Assembly (NCBI GenBank): GCA_037576215.1
Contig: JBANDB010000015.1
Span: 1,860,001-1,924,000, forward strand
Source: Armillaria gallica
Taxonomy: Eukaryota > Basidiomycota > Agaricomycetes > Agaricales > Physalacriaceae
Length of the DNA stretch: 64,000 bases
Reading direction: 5' to 3'
Numbering within the stretch: the first letter of the stretch is position 1; each line of letters begins with the position of its first letter. The translations under genes and the position numbers were made by a program. Under the pieces are notes generated by a model. It had not been told where the DNA came from. It made no database searches and saw only the letters and a list, made by a program, of their open reading frames with translations. This document shows, piece after piece, positions 44,852 to 57,402 of this stretch.

Positions 44852-46060
44852 GATGGTGGAACGAGAGAATGTACAGACAAGCGCTTTACCACGTGTGCAC
44901 AACTATATATGCCATCGCGGCACCAATACACGACGCATGGCCAAAGTGTTGTAAGAAGTCTTCTTGTGGCACAGGTATATGACAGAGATGATATATGCCA
45001 TCATTCGAATGCCGCGCTGGGGTTCTTGGTTGAGCCTGTGCTAGAAACCCGACATCGTATGACTTCACTTCATGCCTACAGTCCTCCACATTGTCCATGA
45101 AAATACCGGATATAGTTTATTTGAGTCTCATAAATAGGTGTTCTCTTGGTGGTCGAACTGATGTATGAACCGAATTTTGCTGTAAGCCTCGGCTCGCCTA
45201 TCGAATAGCTGCGCTTCCGAATTCAATGCCATTCCCAATTATTGTTTGGTCTTGTAAGTTTACTCTTCGCTTTGGCGTCGAACCAGCAATCCAGACAAAC
45301 AGATTATGCATTGAAGGCGATACAAATAAGATCAACACGCATTTACATACGTCTAAACCTTGCTGTGTTCGCCATCAGCGAAGGATACAGCTTGAGCAGT
45401 GTCACTCACATGCGATGCTTCACAAATAGCGTGGGAGAGACAGACATCTGTCTCGCCATGTATCACCTCACTGAACACGTATGATATTCTGAGCGAGTGC
45501 CAGCTGATCCTCATTTCTGGAAGCCATGCAATAGTGCTGTAAGACCTCGTCCAAAGCTGTGCTGGATCTAAGAGCAGATCAGGACATTAAAGCGTCGAAG
45601 TAGACAATTATCTCCGACCGGAACCCTGCCGCCTGTCAAAGCTGTGAGTCGATTGTATCAAAACATAATGACGAACCTTGACAGAAATATGCTGCAGAAA
45701 CTAGCTGAATGTTCAGAAAATGGATCCGCCATTCCTTTGTTCGTTGTGGAGTGAGCCATCTTCAAGACATGAGAAAAATTGTCTTCACCAGCAACAGATC
45801 TCTGGGAACGCCATTTATGTAGGTGAGAAAACGGTAGTGTAACACATCTGGGTTTCTTAAGTTTCCCGAGGTACTGGAAAATGTGAATAGAACGTTAGAA
45901 CGTAGATAAACAGTTTCTTGTTCATGCGGAGGGTCGTCGTTACGCCTCCTTCATAAACGGGACCGGATGGCGCAAGTGATGGTTCTGGAGTATAGTAAAT
46001 TAGTTTGTATTATGAGACAATTATATTGTACGACGCACCTCCGTACTCGGGGCAGAGCTT
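44852..46060. other. Upstream region of MLKL-like gene, shared by units
   Basis: Aligns with 56,027-57,190 through blocks such as GATGATATATGCCATCATTCGAATGC (split in the alignment) and GAGGGTCGTCGT. No supported gene. It probably contains the promoter; a TATATA-type element precedes the ATG by about 55 bases (CTATATATGCC at 44,902). Confidence 0.45.
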
Positions 46061-46071
46061 AGCTAAATCCT

Positions 46072-46802
46072 AGCCGATAGTTCCTCGTCCAGGTAGTACA
46101 CTTTGAATCTGACCCCCACAACCTCACCAACATCATACGAATGCCAACGGATGCGCATCCTGTTTGCTAACAAAGACTTCAAGGTCCTCAACTTAAATCT
46201 CCTTCTGCAGCGCGTTATGTACTCGTGTGGCCGCCTATAAACAGATGGGTTACAGGGCGAGGTTTTCATGGTTTGTATTGCGAGCGCTTACACAAAAAGG
46301 CATGCTTCCTAACAGCAAAGGATGCTGATATTTCATGCTGTCGTCGAAGTGTCAGTACACTGGTAGTAACCAGAATACGAAGGAAAGACGAACGTGGAAC
46401 ATCTCTCCAGTGAAGTAACGTCTGCATCACATCCAACGAGCATAGGTCCTCCTGGCCCGGTGCATATCGTCGCTGTCCGAATGTCGCTAATCACGGTGGA
46501 AGGATATGTTACTTGAATGGAGCGCATACATCAGCCAATGAGAACGACCACCGAGCAACGAAAATATTTCTCACCCTGCGATACGCCAAGATGCCGCTTC
46601 ACCTTTGTCCACCAGCTCCTTCAGACACAGGATCACCAACTGTCCTTGCACCTTTGCTCGTCCCACTCCCATCGAGATTCTCGCCCAGCGAGGCGCTGAC
46701 CTCCCCGGTGTCAAATCTGACTCGCCTTGGAGGTATAAGGTTTTCAACCGAGGTCAGTGTTGAGTTTCCGTCGTGCCGATACAACTGATGTTTGATGGCC
46801 AT
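46072..46802 (-). CDS. Hypothetical small multi-exon protein
   Basis: Minus-strand segments look coding but the splicing is unresolved. A start at 46,802 gives KHQLYRHDGNSTLTSVENL and a Gly/Ser-rich stretch ending at a GTGAAGC donor. A downstream block (46,255-46,072) gives RRPHEYITRCRRRFKL, then RWHSYDVGEVVGVRFKVYYL and a stop. No family recognised and no second copy seen in the window. Confidence 0.35.
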
Positions 46803-46839
46803 CGACACGGTGCCTCGACTCTGTTCGTCACTTCCCTTT

Positions 46840-47680
46840 GCTCACCCAATGTTCATACATGATGTCGGGGAAAAATCCCCCAAACGGCGTTGCTTTCTCG
46901 TGTCAAAAAGCCATCGTTGGAGCGCGAAATCTTGTGCTTGGAGAGCTATCCAGGAAGGAGAGTAGGAAGCGGCTTCTGGCTATGGAGGGCTTTAGGACCT
47001 GGCGTTGTTCGAGAAACTGGCAGAACTTACCATCCTTGTCGCTGTCTCCTCCATCACAGCTGTCTCCCTCAATCCCTCCAATCTGCACCCGATGCTGACC
47101 TTGCTTGCGGGACGACAATACGTAGTCTTGAAGTAAAAAGAGCTTTCGGAAACCTTGCACACGGACGTCGGCGTCGCTGGCGACTCGAGGATTGGACGTT
47201 GGATGCGCGCGCGCAGAATGGAACGATATTGGGCTAAGAGTGGGTGAACAGCTAAGGATGTTGGGTGGATACGAGTAACTTACTATTCTTGACACGTCCG
47301 TGTTTATCCTCCCTTCCGTATCCCTTTGTTCCGACCGCCAAATCCTAGGGCTTGCTTGCTGCAGGGCGATACTCGTCTCACGCAAAACTGGGTCTTGAGG
47401 CGTCGACATCAGAGGAATTAGATGGCACTATAAGGCGCTGCCCAATGCTAGTGATGATTGTAGAGATCGATATCTCTGGGGAGAGTGAGCACCCTTGAGT
47501 GTCAGTGTGGAGCGAACGGACTTACCCTCGCGTGTTTCCTTCCCATTCTGATACGATTCGCCTCTCGTCGCTGCCGAGAACAACACGGATGTCCTACCCT
47601 GTACAACACATGTGCAGTGCTTGTCGTCGTCTCGGGGCACAATTTGGTCCTTCCGCTTGCGAGAACAGCGCGGGTCCGAG
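46840..47680 (-). CDS. Family A locus, copy 4 (CpG-rich)
   Basis: Carries the family A order: an exon with PRRR near 47,630 ending at GTAAGTCC, an exon SEQRDTEGRINTDVSRI ending GTAAGTTACTC (47,280), an exon VASDADVRVQ (47,150), and the acidic exon GGIEGDSCDGGDSDKDG ending GTAAGTTCTGCC (47,030). A last exon begins after CAAGCACAAG near 46,940. Splice sites are intact, but the first exon shifts frame by one base against fragment 1. Unknown function; the acidic exon is the most conserved part. Confidence 0.4.
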
Positions 47681-47929
47681 CTTGAACTTCAATATTAAGA
47701 CAGTAAGCCCAAGCAGGATAGCGATTGGCCGGTGCTCGATTTTGGTCTACATCTATTGAACGACTTGATCGTTGAGTCAGGTCTACGAGACGGTGTTGTC
47801 GATGGTAGCGGGGACTGGGGAACGAACGTGCCGGTCCTTCGGACCGATTCTCCTTGGCGAAATTTTTGCTTTTAAATAAAAATACGTACATACGATTCTC
47901 TATCCCCAATACCGATCTCACCAACCACC

Positions 47930-48929
47930 ATGTGGTGTTTTTCGATGAAGTCTATTATCGATTAATTGATTATCCATCACGACTTTATATACAGGAGATT
48001 ATAATATGAAGTGCACTACCATTGGCCGACTAGCTTGCCCTAACCCCAGACTCGACCTAATCTCCTTCTCGCTGGCAGAACCAGAGACAGAGCCTGAGCA
48101 CTGAGAATATGCTTCGACGGCACCCTATACCTACGTAAGGCGTGAATGTCTCAAGGCTGGGGACACCTCAACTTGTTGCTACCAAAGTGGTATTGGCACC
48201 GTTGGTCTTGAACATGAAGATAATGTGCATCTCATTGATGTCGCAAGGAAAGGCGTAGTCAAAATGGACCTGTTTATGTAGAAAGACGACAGGTGGACAG
48301 TGGGGATGATGAAATCGGAGGTTGCCCTTGTTCGTGGACATGGTTGCAGCGATAGAGTGGCAAAGCACGGGTAGACGCTCAGATACCATCCTCCGAGTCA
48401 TCCACACGTTACCGTAAGATGTGCCGGAATCCTCGTGTGCGGACGAACGTGTCTTGCACCGCGCATCTACTTCATATATTCATCAATTACTAAGCGCTCG
48501 AGTCTTGGGAGAGTGGACTAAGATCCCGCTGGCAAAACTGGCACGCGCTTGATCAATGGCAAGGCCGTTACCGTGACTATGAGATCGTAAGAAAAGTGAC
48601 GTGCACTTTGAGTTGTCCTGAGCACAGTTCAGCAAGCTAAGAAATCAGCTGCGCGCATGGGTTCTGAGGGAGCAATTTAACATAGTCGCTAGTCGAAGAC
48701 GTAAAAGTGACATACCTCTGAGAATCATCCTTTTCTTCTTCTTCGTGACGGTATCCTTTGCTGGGAGACGTATCTGCTGCTTGACTTGGATACAGGAATA
48801 ACGCCGCCAAGCCAAACCATCCAGGTCTTCAGTCAACGTTCGAACACGGAGATGCTACTAGTAGACCAGCAAACGGAGCTTTGGTAGGCCGAACCTAAAT
48901 GTCGTCTGGCGAACGGAATTATCAATTTG
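47930..48929. other. No supported gene
   Basis: Short frames only (longest 79 codons, minus, 48,407-48,168). No element ends or repeats recognised. Confidence 0.3.
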
Positions 48930-49300
48930 TTTGATCCATGGCGGACGGTGCTGCCTATAGAGCTGATTAGATGATTCAAGGCATCCACCTGATCGGCTAA
49001 CGTACCCTCAGTGCATTCCCATCACTAAAGTATGGACCCCGGCTTCGTGAATCCTCCTCTTCCGCAGCATCGTTCACTTCGTCTCAACGTCGCCCTGGTA
49101 CACGTGATATCTCGTCGTCGAGTCTTCCGGATGCATCCTAGACTCTGGTCGCGCATACACCCAACTTGAAACATCTCACGATGATCGGCCTCGCTGACAC
49201 TGCAGCACGCCGACTAAATCCTTGTAAACCTCGGAGGCTCTCCTCCGAGCGAACCCTTTGAGTCAGCATCCATGGACCATCCTTCCCGCGCTCGGTTCCA
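48930..49300 (+). pseudogene. F-box-like protein fragment, copy 2
   Basis: WRTVLPIELI begins an F-box as in the 18.8-kb copy and stops at TAG two codons later. The following 250 bases stay alignable to 18,850-19,080. Non-functional. Confidence 0.45.
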
Positions 49301-50196
49301 GTACACAATGGAGACGTCAAGTCCACAGCTCAGCGCGCGCCTGTGGTGTAGCCTTTCCACATCAAAACAGTGGCGGACCTCATATAATGTGATCTGCTGG
49401 GTCCGTAAGATCTCCCGTTGTTTCAACGTAATGGAACCACGACGAGACGTAGCAGCTGAACAGGATTTGGAGCATCGTGGAGTTCAGTGAATGCGGAGTG
49501 AGTTCCTTCCCTAGGAAATTTATCCGCGACCTCTCGCTCGCAACATCAAGAGTCGTAAAGTCCCAGGAGGAAAGGCAAAGGGTGACTGTGTATGCGGAGG
49601 ATATCGAGGGCCGTAACGTCCTACTCCCCAGGAGTATAAGCCAAGGACGACGGGTCAGTTTGCGACGTACAGATAAGCACATTGTAATGGAGTCCAGAGG
49701 CGCCGGCGATTTTGGCTTGTCTTCATCTCATTACCATCGTGGCGAAGATAGAATCCACCGCCTGACCAGGATGTGTTCGCGACTAGGATGTTGACGTGGT
49801 GGATCCTCCGTAGGTCAAGTTGTGATGCTAGAGTGTCTGCGGTGGTCGTACATTGCTAGCCCGAGAAGCCGGATATCGACCTTCGTGCCGACGAACAGAG
49901 CTGCCAGTTTGAGGTACAGGATCTCGCGGCTGTGCGGTCTGTGATGATCTGGTCACCGAAGGGGCGGCTGGTATTGGGTGCGCGAGTGGTAGCAATGCTC
50001 GGGGAGCCAAGAGGAGGAAGGAGATGACGCAGTTTCCCGGCCACGTGGCGGTGGCACTCTTGCACCGCGACGACGACCAATGCATCAATGGTAGTAGTAC
50101 TAGCACATCCTCCTCGCGCACATCTGACACGACATATCTCATTGTTTAGCACGACATGCACGACTTAGGGTTGTGAACCATGGGCTATGCTGGGTT

Positions 50197-51300
50197 TCAG
50201 TCCAGAGGTACGATAATCCGCCGATTTTCTGTGCACTCGTGTTACTAAATTGTAACATTGCAGCGGCGGCGAACTGTATTTACTCGGATCGACTCTCCAC
50301 CTCCCAGCCCAAGCCCAAGCCCAAGGGTACAACACTTTCGAACCTCTCGCAGCCACGTCGGTAATCAAACGCTTCGAACCTTTCACACCTACCACAATCC
50401 TCAAGCTAGCGGCTCGGGTATCCCAGCAACGAGTACAAGTTGTCTACAGTGCTGTGAACATCTTCCATCGATGATCGACTACGATGCGCCATTTCAGACT
50501 GGTTTGAGGTCAAACGATTTTGTTAAACACGGATGTGGGAGGTCTTGACTTGGTTTGGGAAGACGAGGTCGTACCACACGGAACTTGCTGCGTATCTGCT
50601 TTTGCGTCGGCTGCAAGGCCAGTATATCCCCTGTCTCCTTGGGGTCCGCATTACCTCTGACTCTGCTCCTCTTCATCCCATCACCAACGTCGTCCAAGGG
50701 TTCGTACTCAAATATATCCCAGTATCACCATGGAGAGCTCTCACCGGGTATCAACGTATCAGAACAAGAGGCTGAGAGGATATCCAGCGACGTGATGGCA
50801 GGGCTCTGGACCATCGAAGCGGAGGACTTGCTGCACAATGGCATCGACACCAGGAACGCCGTTCTGCGGGGAAGGGATCGGTCTCATCGACTTCGGAGAC
50901 ACCTGGAACTAGCGATGAAGATTGGAGAACGAATACGCTATACATGAGGTGGATCCCGAGATTGGACGCTGGAAGCAGACGGTGACGCTATATGAGATGT
51001 CGGATTAGCACCACAAGAAGCCATTGGTGACGAATACGTGGAGAGTATGCCTGAGGATTTTCGCCAGGCGACGTTCGAGAGTGGTAAGCACGGATTGGCC
51101 GGGGAGAGAGAGAAGGCATATCAGTGGAGTATAAGACCAGGAGTTCGTCGATATGGCTACGACTAATCCGTGGCTCAAACCTCCCAATGTGACGACCACC
51201 GTTTGGCCTAGCGAGAGGAAATATCGACCTGGTTTTTGGATGCCACATAGACGTACGATATCCTGCTCTGTGTATCGGTACGCATCACTCAAACAGAGCT
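50197..51300 (+). pseudogene. Fungal kinase-like protein, copy in unit 2, decayed
   Basis: Shares the exon-1 end CAGTCCAGAG/GTACGATAATCC and the TTGCAG acceptor with the unit 1 copy. Then CIYSDRLST, ELAAYLLLRRLQGQYIPCLL, PLHPITNVVQGF, ISSDVMAGL. The catalytic loop reads HNGIDTRNAVL, so the catalytic Asp is Gly, and a frameshift removes the DFG. The N-lobe is also shifted after LSNLS. Non-functional. Confidence 0.6.
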
Positions 51301-51869
51301 GATGCCTGCAATAAATACCGCAGCCACTACCATCTTCCTAGCCAACAGTAGCATGTCTGATCTTGAATCTCCTGTGTTCGTTGTGTTCGAAGGGGTTGCT
51401 GGTGTTTCTTCCATTGCTTCCCTAGGCTATAGCGCTTCCTTGGGAACAGATCGCTGAAGTTGGCGGTTGTTAAACGGCAGCAGCATCCAAGCCGATTGCC
51501 AAAGTCAAATCTTCATTTTTGATTCAATCTTAGCCTCGACCTTTCTCTTGGCACTTCGGGGTAGGAATTTGGCGTCGGTTTTTGGTTTGAACTCCAGCCC
51601 CACTTCCTTCATTTATTTCCCTCCTTCCTTCTCTCTTATTCTTACTCTCGACGTTTCCAGACCCTCAGACGCAGGAATTTCCGGAACGAGTGGGCCGTGG
51701 TGCTCGCTGATTCCCACAGCGTGAATTTGAACCACCACCGTTGAAGTCTTTTGATACCTGTGCCTTCTTTTCTACATGCTTATCTTGCGCATTGAACATT
51801 CAACGACTTGAGTCCTTTTCGCTATTAAAGGTGCATAGTCACAATTTTGGAATTGAATAGCTTGCTCAC

Positions 51870-52661
51870 ATGCACGACGACATGATCCTTAGAGTCGATG
51901 CAGAGGATACATGGCAACGATCGAGCTCGGTATCTGGGCGGATTAGCGAGGAGATGATTGGACTCGAGGTAAGGACTTGTCGTCTCTTGTTGGTTTGGGA
52001 TGTTAACTCTGCTTTTAAAGGCGGCAAAGATCTCGTGGGAAGATATGGTGTTCAATAATGAGCAGCGGTAGGCTGATTTACTCTAATTTTCTTACGCTAG
52101 CTAAGTGTCAGTGCAGAATACATGTCTCTGCTTGATGCAACCACCTAGGACTAGTACCAGCTGCTTGAGCACGGAGAAAAACATAAACACATGGATCAAT
52201 TTGCATGATCATGACGATGGTGAGCTTTTTTCTCTTCGCCTGAGATGACCTGAAGTTTGTGTTAGATTTAGACACATCCTTTTCTGGCAAGGCTTGAACA
52301 AAGTTTAGGATACGTTCACTGCATACGGATAGAGGAATCGAAAGTGCATTTACAATATTATGCATTCCTCATCAGCCCAACTACATGCAGTGTAGGTAGC
52401 GCGCAGATCTGCACCCATGGCGAGTTTGTTCGGAAAACTCCCAAGACTCCCCTCCACCCAAATGCACATCCACGGAGCAGGCCAAAGCTTCCGCCACGAT
52501 CCCCACTGAGTGTACCATCCTTCATGTCGCCGTGCCAGGCATCTTTCTTACCTAGCGGTCTGATGAGGGACGCTGTGCTCGAGTCGGCACTCTTGCAAAC
52601 AGGGAATGATGTTCGACGGCAGAGGGGAGGAAGGAAGGGAATGACAGAGATGCCCTCTTGA
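51870..52661 (+). CDS. Gene N, unit 2 copy (unrecognised)
   Basis: Exon 51,870-51,968 (MILRVDAEDTWQRSSSV... to EEMIGLE) joins in phase to 52,021 onward (AAKISWEDMVFNNEQR). The reading then meets TAG at 52,069, unless the GTAGGCTG just before it is used as a donor. A later open frame (52,344-52,661) reads KTPKTPLHPNAHPRSRPKLP and ASFLPSGLMRD, matching unit 1 at the amino-acid level. Conserved between units, so probably a real gene before decay; no domain recognised. Confidence 0.4.
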
Positions 52662-52905
52662 GCGAGTGAAGAGTGGAGAGGAATGATAGGGTCGGGAGGG
52701 TTGTCATGAACATTCTAATTATTCGCACGGAGAATGGGAGGGCCTGGACGAATAGATGGGAGACAGCTTTTTTAAAAATTTTAGCGAGAGAGGGTGTTGG
52801 GTGCAGACTGTGATTTTCATTGTTAATTCGTGTCTTTGATCCTAGTTCCACAAATTACCATGATGGAAGAGACCGTGACATTAAATAACTTGTTGATATC
52901 TATAT

Positions 52906-55900
52906 TTACAAGTAGTTTTTGAAGGATAACAGAAGAATAAACTGAACACTGATAGCAATGAATATGATAATGAGAGCCCGTGCACTAATATCATACCGCA
53001 CAATAGAAACGATATCCGTCTTGGTCGGGGCCTCGCCAGCCTGCACTTCCTTAGTGATGCTTCCCATGGCCACGTCAGTACCGCATGGTGCAGAGTCATG
53101 CTCTTGACTCAATATCGGACCCATATTGTCCGATATGACTGACGTGGGCCCCGAGGACTGGGACTGAGATGTTGTACCATTTAACATCCATTCTGTTGCA
53201 TGTCTCTCAGTAAAATACCTGCTGTGTACCAAGACCTACTCACCTCCCGTAGAAGGGTCAAGGATTTCAAGGAGTGGTCACCCGAAATACTCGCATACAT
53301 CGGTGCCGTCGCACGTGGGATCGAATCCGTGCTCAGCATTTAACTCGGGTATGGTTGAGCGTACCATGTCCTTCAGGAGGTCCGACCACTCTGTCAGCAA
53401 CTCGTAGCCTTCGACTTTGACAGTAAAAACATCTTCCTCCTCCAACGAATCCATGCCACAAACTCGGGAACAAGATACGGTGGGCAAGGATTTAATTGTA
53501 TTGATATCATAGTCAATGATGGGGGCAGTTATCGACAATGAGAGCGCGCAATGGTACTGGTCCTTTGCGTTGCAGATATGACAGAAATTGTTGACCTCCA
53601 CCTCCTTTGGGGAAAGTAGAATGTCAAAGTACACATCTAAGTGTGTACAGTGCAGTCAGCAGTTGTTTCAAGCTGAACCAGATGCCCACCTTCAACGATA
53701 TATGCTTCCAAATCGCTAGCATAGCCCTTAGAGCGAAGACATGAGTCTAGCTTGGAAGTCTGTGCAATCCGTGATTTTGCAATCTCATCAGAATCTTCCG
53801 AACACGTATGGATGCTAATCTTAAAGTTTCTGATAACATCGTCCCATGAAAGCCCGATGGACACCGACCCACTGACAATCAACAATTAGCAGCATCAAAC
53901 ATTGATCGACTGAATGACAAACTTGTCAAACGATGGATTAACGACTGCCCTCAATGGCCCTTTTCTCAAGGAAATATCCCACTTCCACCCGCGCGGTGAG
54001 GGCTGGGCTCTCCCAACTAAAACTCGGCGTTGACCCCGCCGAGAATAGACTATACTGCCCGGCGCATATAAGGCCTCTTCGCACAGGGACCCGAAGAAAG
54101 GATCATCTAGCTGGTATTGTGGGGGTTGGAGTCGGTGCCGGTCGAAGGTTTGCGTCCACGCTTTCTCATTGGTTCCAGCATGCAGATGACAAAAGGCAAT
54201 AGGTTCGTAACGATATTGTAAATTGCCCTTCCGCAAACTTGGCGATGACTTCCATCTGCTGACTTGACTGTGAAGTGGCTTGGCTGATCGGTGATCCGGC
54301 ATATCCCAGCAGAGGCTATATTTGCCATGTTCTGTATAGAAGAATTGGAACGGGCCCAGGAAGTAATTAGTATAGCAAAATGGGTCTCCAAACACGACTT
54401 TCCCATATTTGTTGACATAGGGTTGTCCTTCCATGTCGTCCTTCAAAACGATTATTACGCAAAGAAAATCATTCATGATTCACTGACCGGGCCGAAAACG
54501 TGGTAAAGTCCAAGACCTGAATATCTATGGCTTTCCATCGGTAAAATCTCCGAGACCGACTGTAGGAATGGGTATTGACCTTTGGCCAAGGGTAACTCTT
54601 GTCAGACGTACCTGTAGATCTTGATACTGAATGATGATACACCGGGAGGTCAGCCGTTTTACTCAAAAACACGGAGAATAGCCTTTACCAATTCAGAAAA
54701 GAACTGTATGAACCGCGTCGCAGACAAGCCACGCAGATAACGGTTGTAAGGGACTTGTGTTGTGCCTGCCCACAGGAATTAATGGCAGAGGACAGATGGA
54801 AGGAGCAACACCTTACCATGAAGAAGAAATATGATCGCAGGAAGATCAGGTGATCTGCATACACCAAAGATTTGAGGAAGGTTTGGATGCCTATTGTCGA
54901 GAGGGGTACGGTTCAGTCAGCTACACAGAAACAGAAAGGCGAACCTTTGTTTCTTCAAAAAATCAAGGTCCTGATCAAGTTGCTAGAATACAGAGCATGT
55001 GGACCTTGACAATGACACAGGGTAGGATACACTCACCTTCATTGCGTTCTCTCTGTTATCGCCAGAAGTTTGATATTTGCAAATGACTTTCTGTGTATCA
55101 CTGTTCTCAATGGTGCAATAACTGTCTTGGTATCTAACGGTACGGTACTTCGTCAATGAACGAGTCACTGGTGCGATTATGTGGATGTCGCCTGGAATGA
55201 TATCCCATATCTGTAAATGTTGAATGACAGGAGTGGAATGACTGAAAATCACATACCGATCCCTTATAAAGACCCCGTTGTCGTAAACTTGCCGAAATAT
55301 TTTGCATGTCCTCGCTCTGCCGAACACCCAAGGTGCGTATTTCTTCGATATTGTCCTTGATGGTTGTGATATTCCTCTCCGATGCCACCATGGAACCTGT
55401 CAGAACATTGAATCCCGCAGTAACATCGCCATGGACATTGGAGAGAGTTAGGTGTGTCATGGTCGCCGTACGGATCTGCAGCCCATTCAAGAGTGGACGA
55501 TGATGATGATAGGAAGCCACCTACTAGGAAGTCTTCCTTAGCCGCCTGTATTCGTTGTCTGTAAGCACTGATGTCCTCCGAGATCTTCTTGGCCTTCAAA
55601 AGATGCCAGATCCCGCTCGGTTTGCCTTCCTTGTTTAACTTTGAAACCAAATCGCTCAGGTATCTGAGAACCGAAGGCTTGTAGGAGGCATAGATAGATA
55701 ATGTGGGTCAACTCACATCTGAAAATCGAGACAGACATCTTTAAAACACGAGGCGCTAGTCAGCCCATGGTCGATGACGGTGTCCCTTACGACAACCAGT
55801 GTAGTGACGATGCTCTCGGCCAATTCTTGCAGATCTTGTCTATTCTTTGCGGCACTCTGCAGGTCTCATTAGTGTGGAGACCAAGGAAAAAATAATGACA

Positions 55901-56026
55901 TACCTCGATGGCCTCGAGAACGACTACCACGCACTGAGCAGCACCCGTGATAAAGGGAAATGGTGCCATCCCGCCTGCTGCAGCAGTCACCTTTGCGATC
56001 TTGAGAGATGCGTCGATACCAGACAT
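52906..56026 (-). pseudogene. MLKL-like protein (copy 2), frameshifted
   Basis: Exon structure follows copy 1: start at 56,026 (MSGIDASLKIAKVTAAAGG), NRQDLQELAESIVTTLVVVR, YLSDLVSKLNKEG, KAKKISEDISAYRQRIQA, then GDIHIIAPVTRS and HPNLPQIFGVCRSPDLP across the same tiny intron. Near 54,475 a net loss of seven bases puts TGA in frame. The frame is then open again (KYGKVVFGD... to 53,895) and through copy 1's TAG site. A second lesion, TGA for TGG, lies at 53,276 in YFGW. The last exon (to 52,906) keeps a membrane helix ALIIIFIAISVQFILLLSF and has about 50 extra residues compared with copy 1. Confidence 0.75.
53112..53136. repeat. Hairpin in MLKL-like copy 2 last exon
   Basis: ATATCGGAC and GTCCGATAT are separated by 7 bases. 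They lie at one edge of the ~150-bp segment absent from copy 1. Confidence 0.6.
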
Positions 56027-57190
56027 GGTGGTAGAACGAGAGGATGTACAGATAAGCGCTACGCCGCATATGCACAACTTTATATACCGTCACGGCACCA
56101 GTACACTACGGATGATTGAGGCCGTTGTAAGAATTCATGAGAACGGTACGAGTCTTCTCATTGCACGGGAACATGGCGGAGATGATATATGCCATCATTC
56201 GAATGCTGCTGCTGTAGGCAAGGCGATGTCGTCTACCAGTTTTCATGGCTCGATCGGTGCCAGAAGGATAAGCCTGGTATTGCGTGACTCAAGTCTGCCT
56301 ACAAGAATTGCCAATCTTCCACACCGTCCATGGAAATCCCCGACAGCGCCATATCATCCTCGGATCTAGTTTCTTTGAGTCTTGTCAATAGGCAATCTCC
56401 TTTTGGTCGTCCTGGTCCTGCTATATGACTCGGCACACTCATCAATTAGCTGTGTTTCTGTGTTCGATGCCATGATGTCCGAATATAGTTCAGCCTCGTA
56501 TGTTCATTCTTCGCTTTGGCCTTGAGACGGCAATCGCAAGATATACAGCTCGTCTATTGCAGGTGAATCGTGGTACAAATAGGATCAGCCCGTGTTTACA
56601 TATGACTAGACGCGGTTGGCATCAGCGAAGAATACAGCTCGAACAGTGTTTACTCACATGTGATGCTTCTCAGCTACTTGGCCTGGGAGCAAGCGGCCAG
56701 GTATCAACCCTCTCTACGCGTACGACATTCTGAGCTGGCGTCTGCTGAATCCTGATCTGAAGTTCTGGAAGCTGTACAATAGGACCTCTTTCAAAACTAT
56801 ACTGGGTCCCAGAAAATCGATGTATTGAAGTACGCGATTCTCTTTAGCCGGATTCCTGGAGCTGTAAATGGACCTTATCAACAAAAGATTTGGAACACGA
56901 ACCTTGATAGAAATCTGCTGTAGAAAACAGCTGGAAGACAACAAAACCAATCCGCCATCAATGGCATATACTCAGGTCCGGATACCGTCTTCAAGAAAAG
57001 AGAAATGTTCTCCAGTTGTCTGGGAACATTTGTACGTGAGAATGCGAGTTTCTTCGGAAGTTTTAGGTCCTTCGGGGTACCGGAAGTGGCGGTGTGAAGG
57101 GAAATATAGAACAATTCTTCGGAGATTCTGAGGGTCGTCGTAACACCTCCTTCGTAAACGGGAGTAGATGGCTGAAGTTACTGTCGATTA
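56027..57190. other. Upstream region of MLKL-like copy 2
   Basis: Matches 44,852-46,000. Short frames are not conserved between the units, so I call no gene. TATATACC at about 56,080 precedes the start codon. Confidence 0.45.
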
Positions 57191-57402
57191 GCGGTCGTCG
57201 AAACAGAAGCGGCATCCGGACCGATTGCCGAAGTCGCGCCTCTTTGAGTTCACTTTTCCTTTCCACCACGACGATTGCTGAGAAGAGGCGATGTCATTCA
57301 AGTTGTCTCTTCGAGACAGAGAACGTATGTGATAGAATGTATGTTATAAGTTGGACTGTTAGATGGATACTCTGTACGTGTATTGCAACTGGATCGGTGA
57401 TG

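Larger units (their letters stand above)
35780..46000. repeat. Segmental duplication unit 1
   Basis: Collinear with unit 2 (49,840-57,190): a minus-strand tail with DQIITD, a kinase-like gene (+), gene N (+), an MLKL-like gene (-) and its upstream region to a shared GAGGGTCGTCGT(T/A)ACGCC/ACACC block. Unit 1 is longer by a Tc1-type MITE (479 bp) and an LTR holding a MITE (2,277 bp). Neither is in unit 2, so they arrived after the duplication. Confidence 0.75.
49840..57190. repeat. Segmental duplication unit 2
   Basis: Collinear partner of unit 1, without its LTR and MITEs: minus-strand DQIITD tail (49,840-50,160), kinase-like gene (50,197-51,300), gene N, MLKL-like gene and upstream region. 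Confidence 0.75.
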
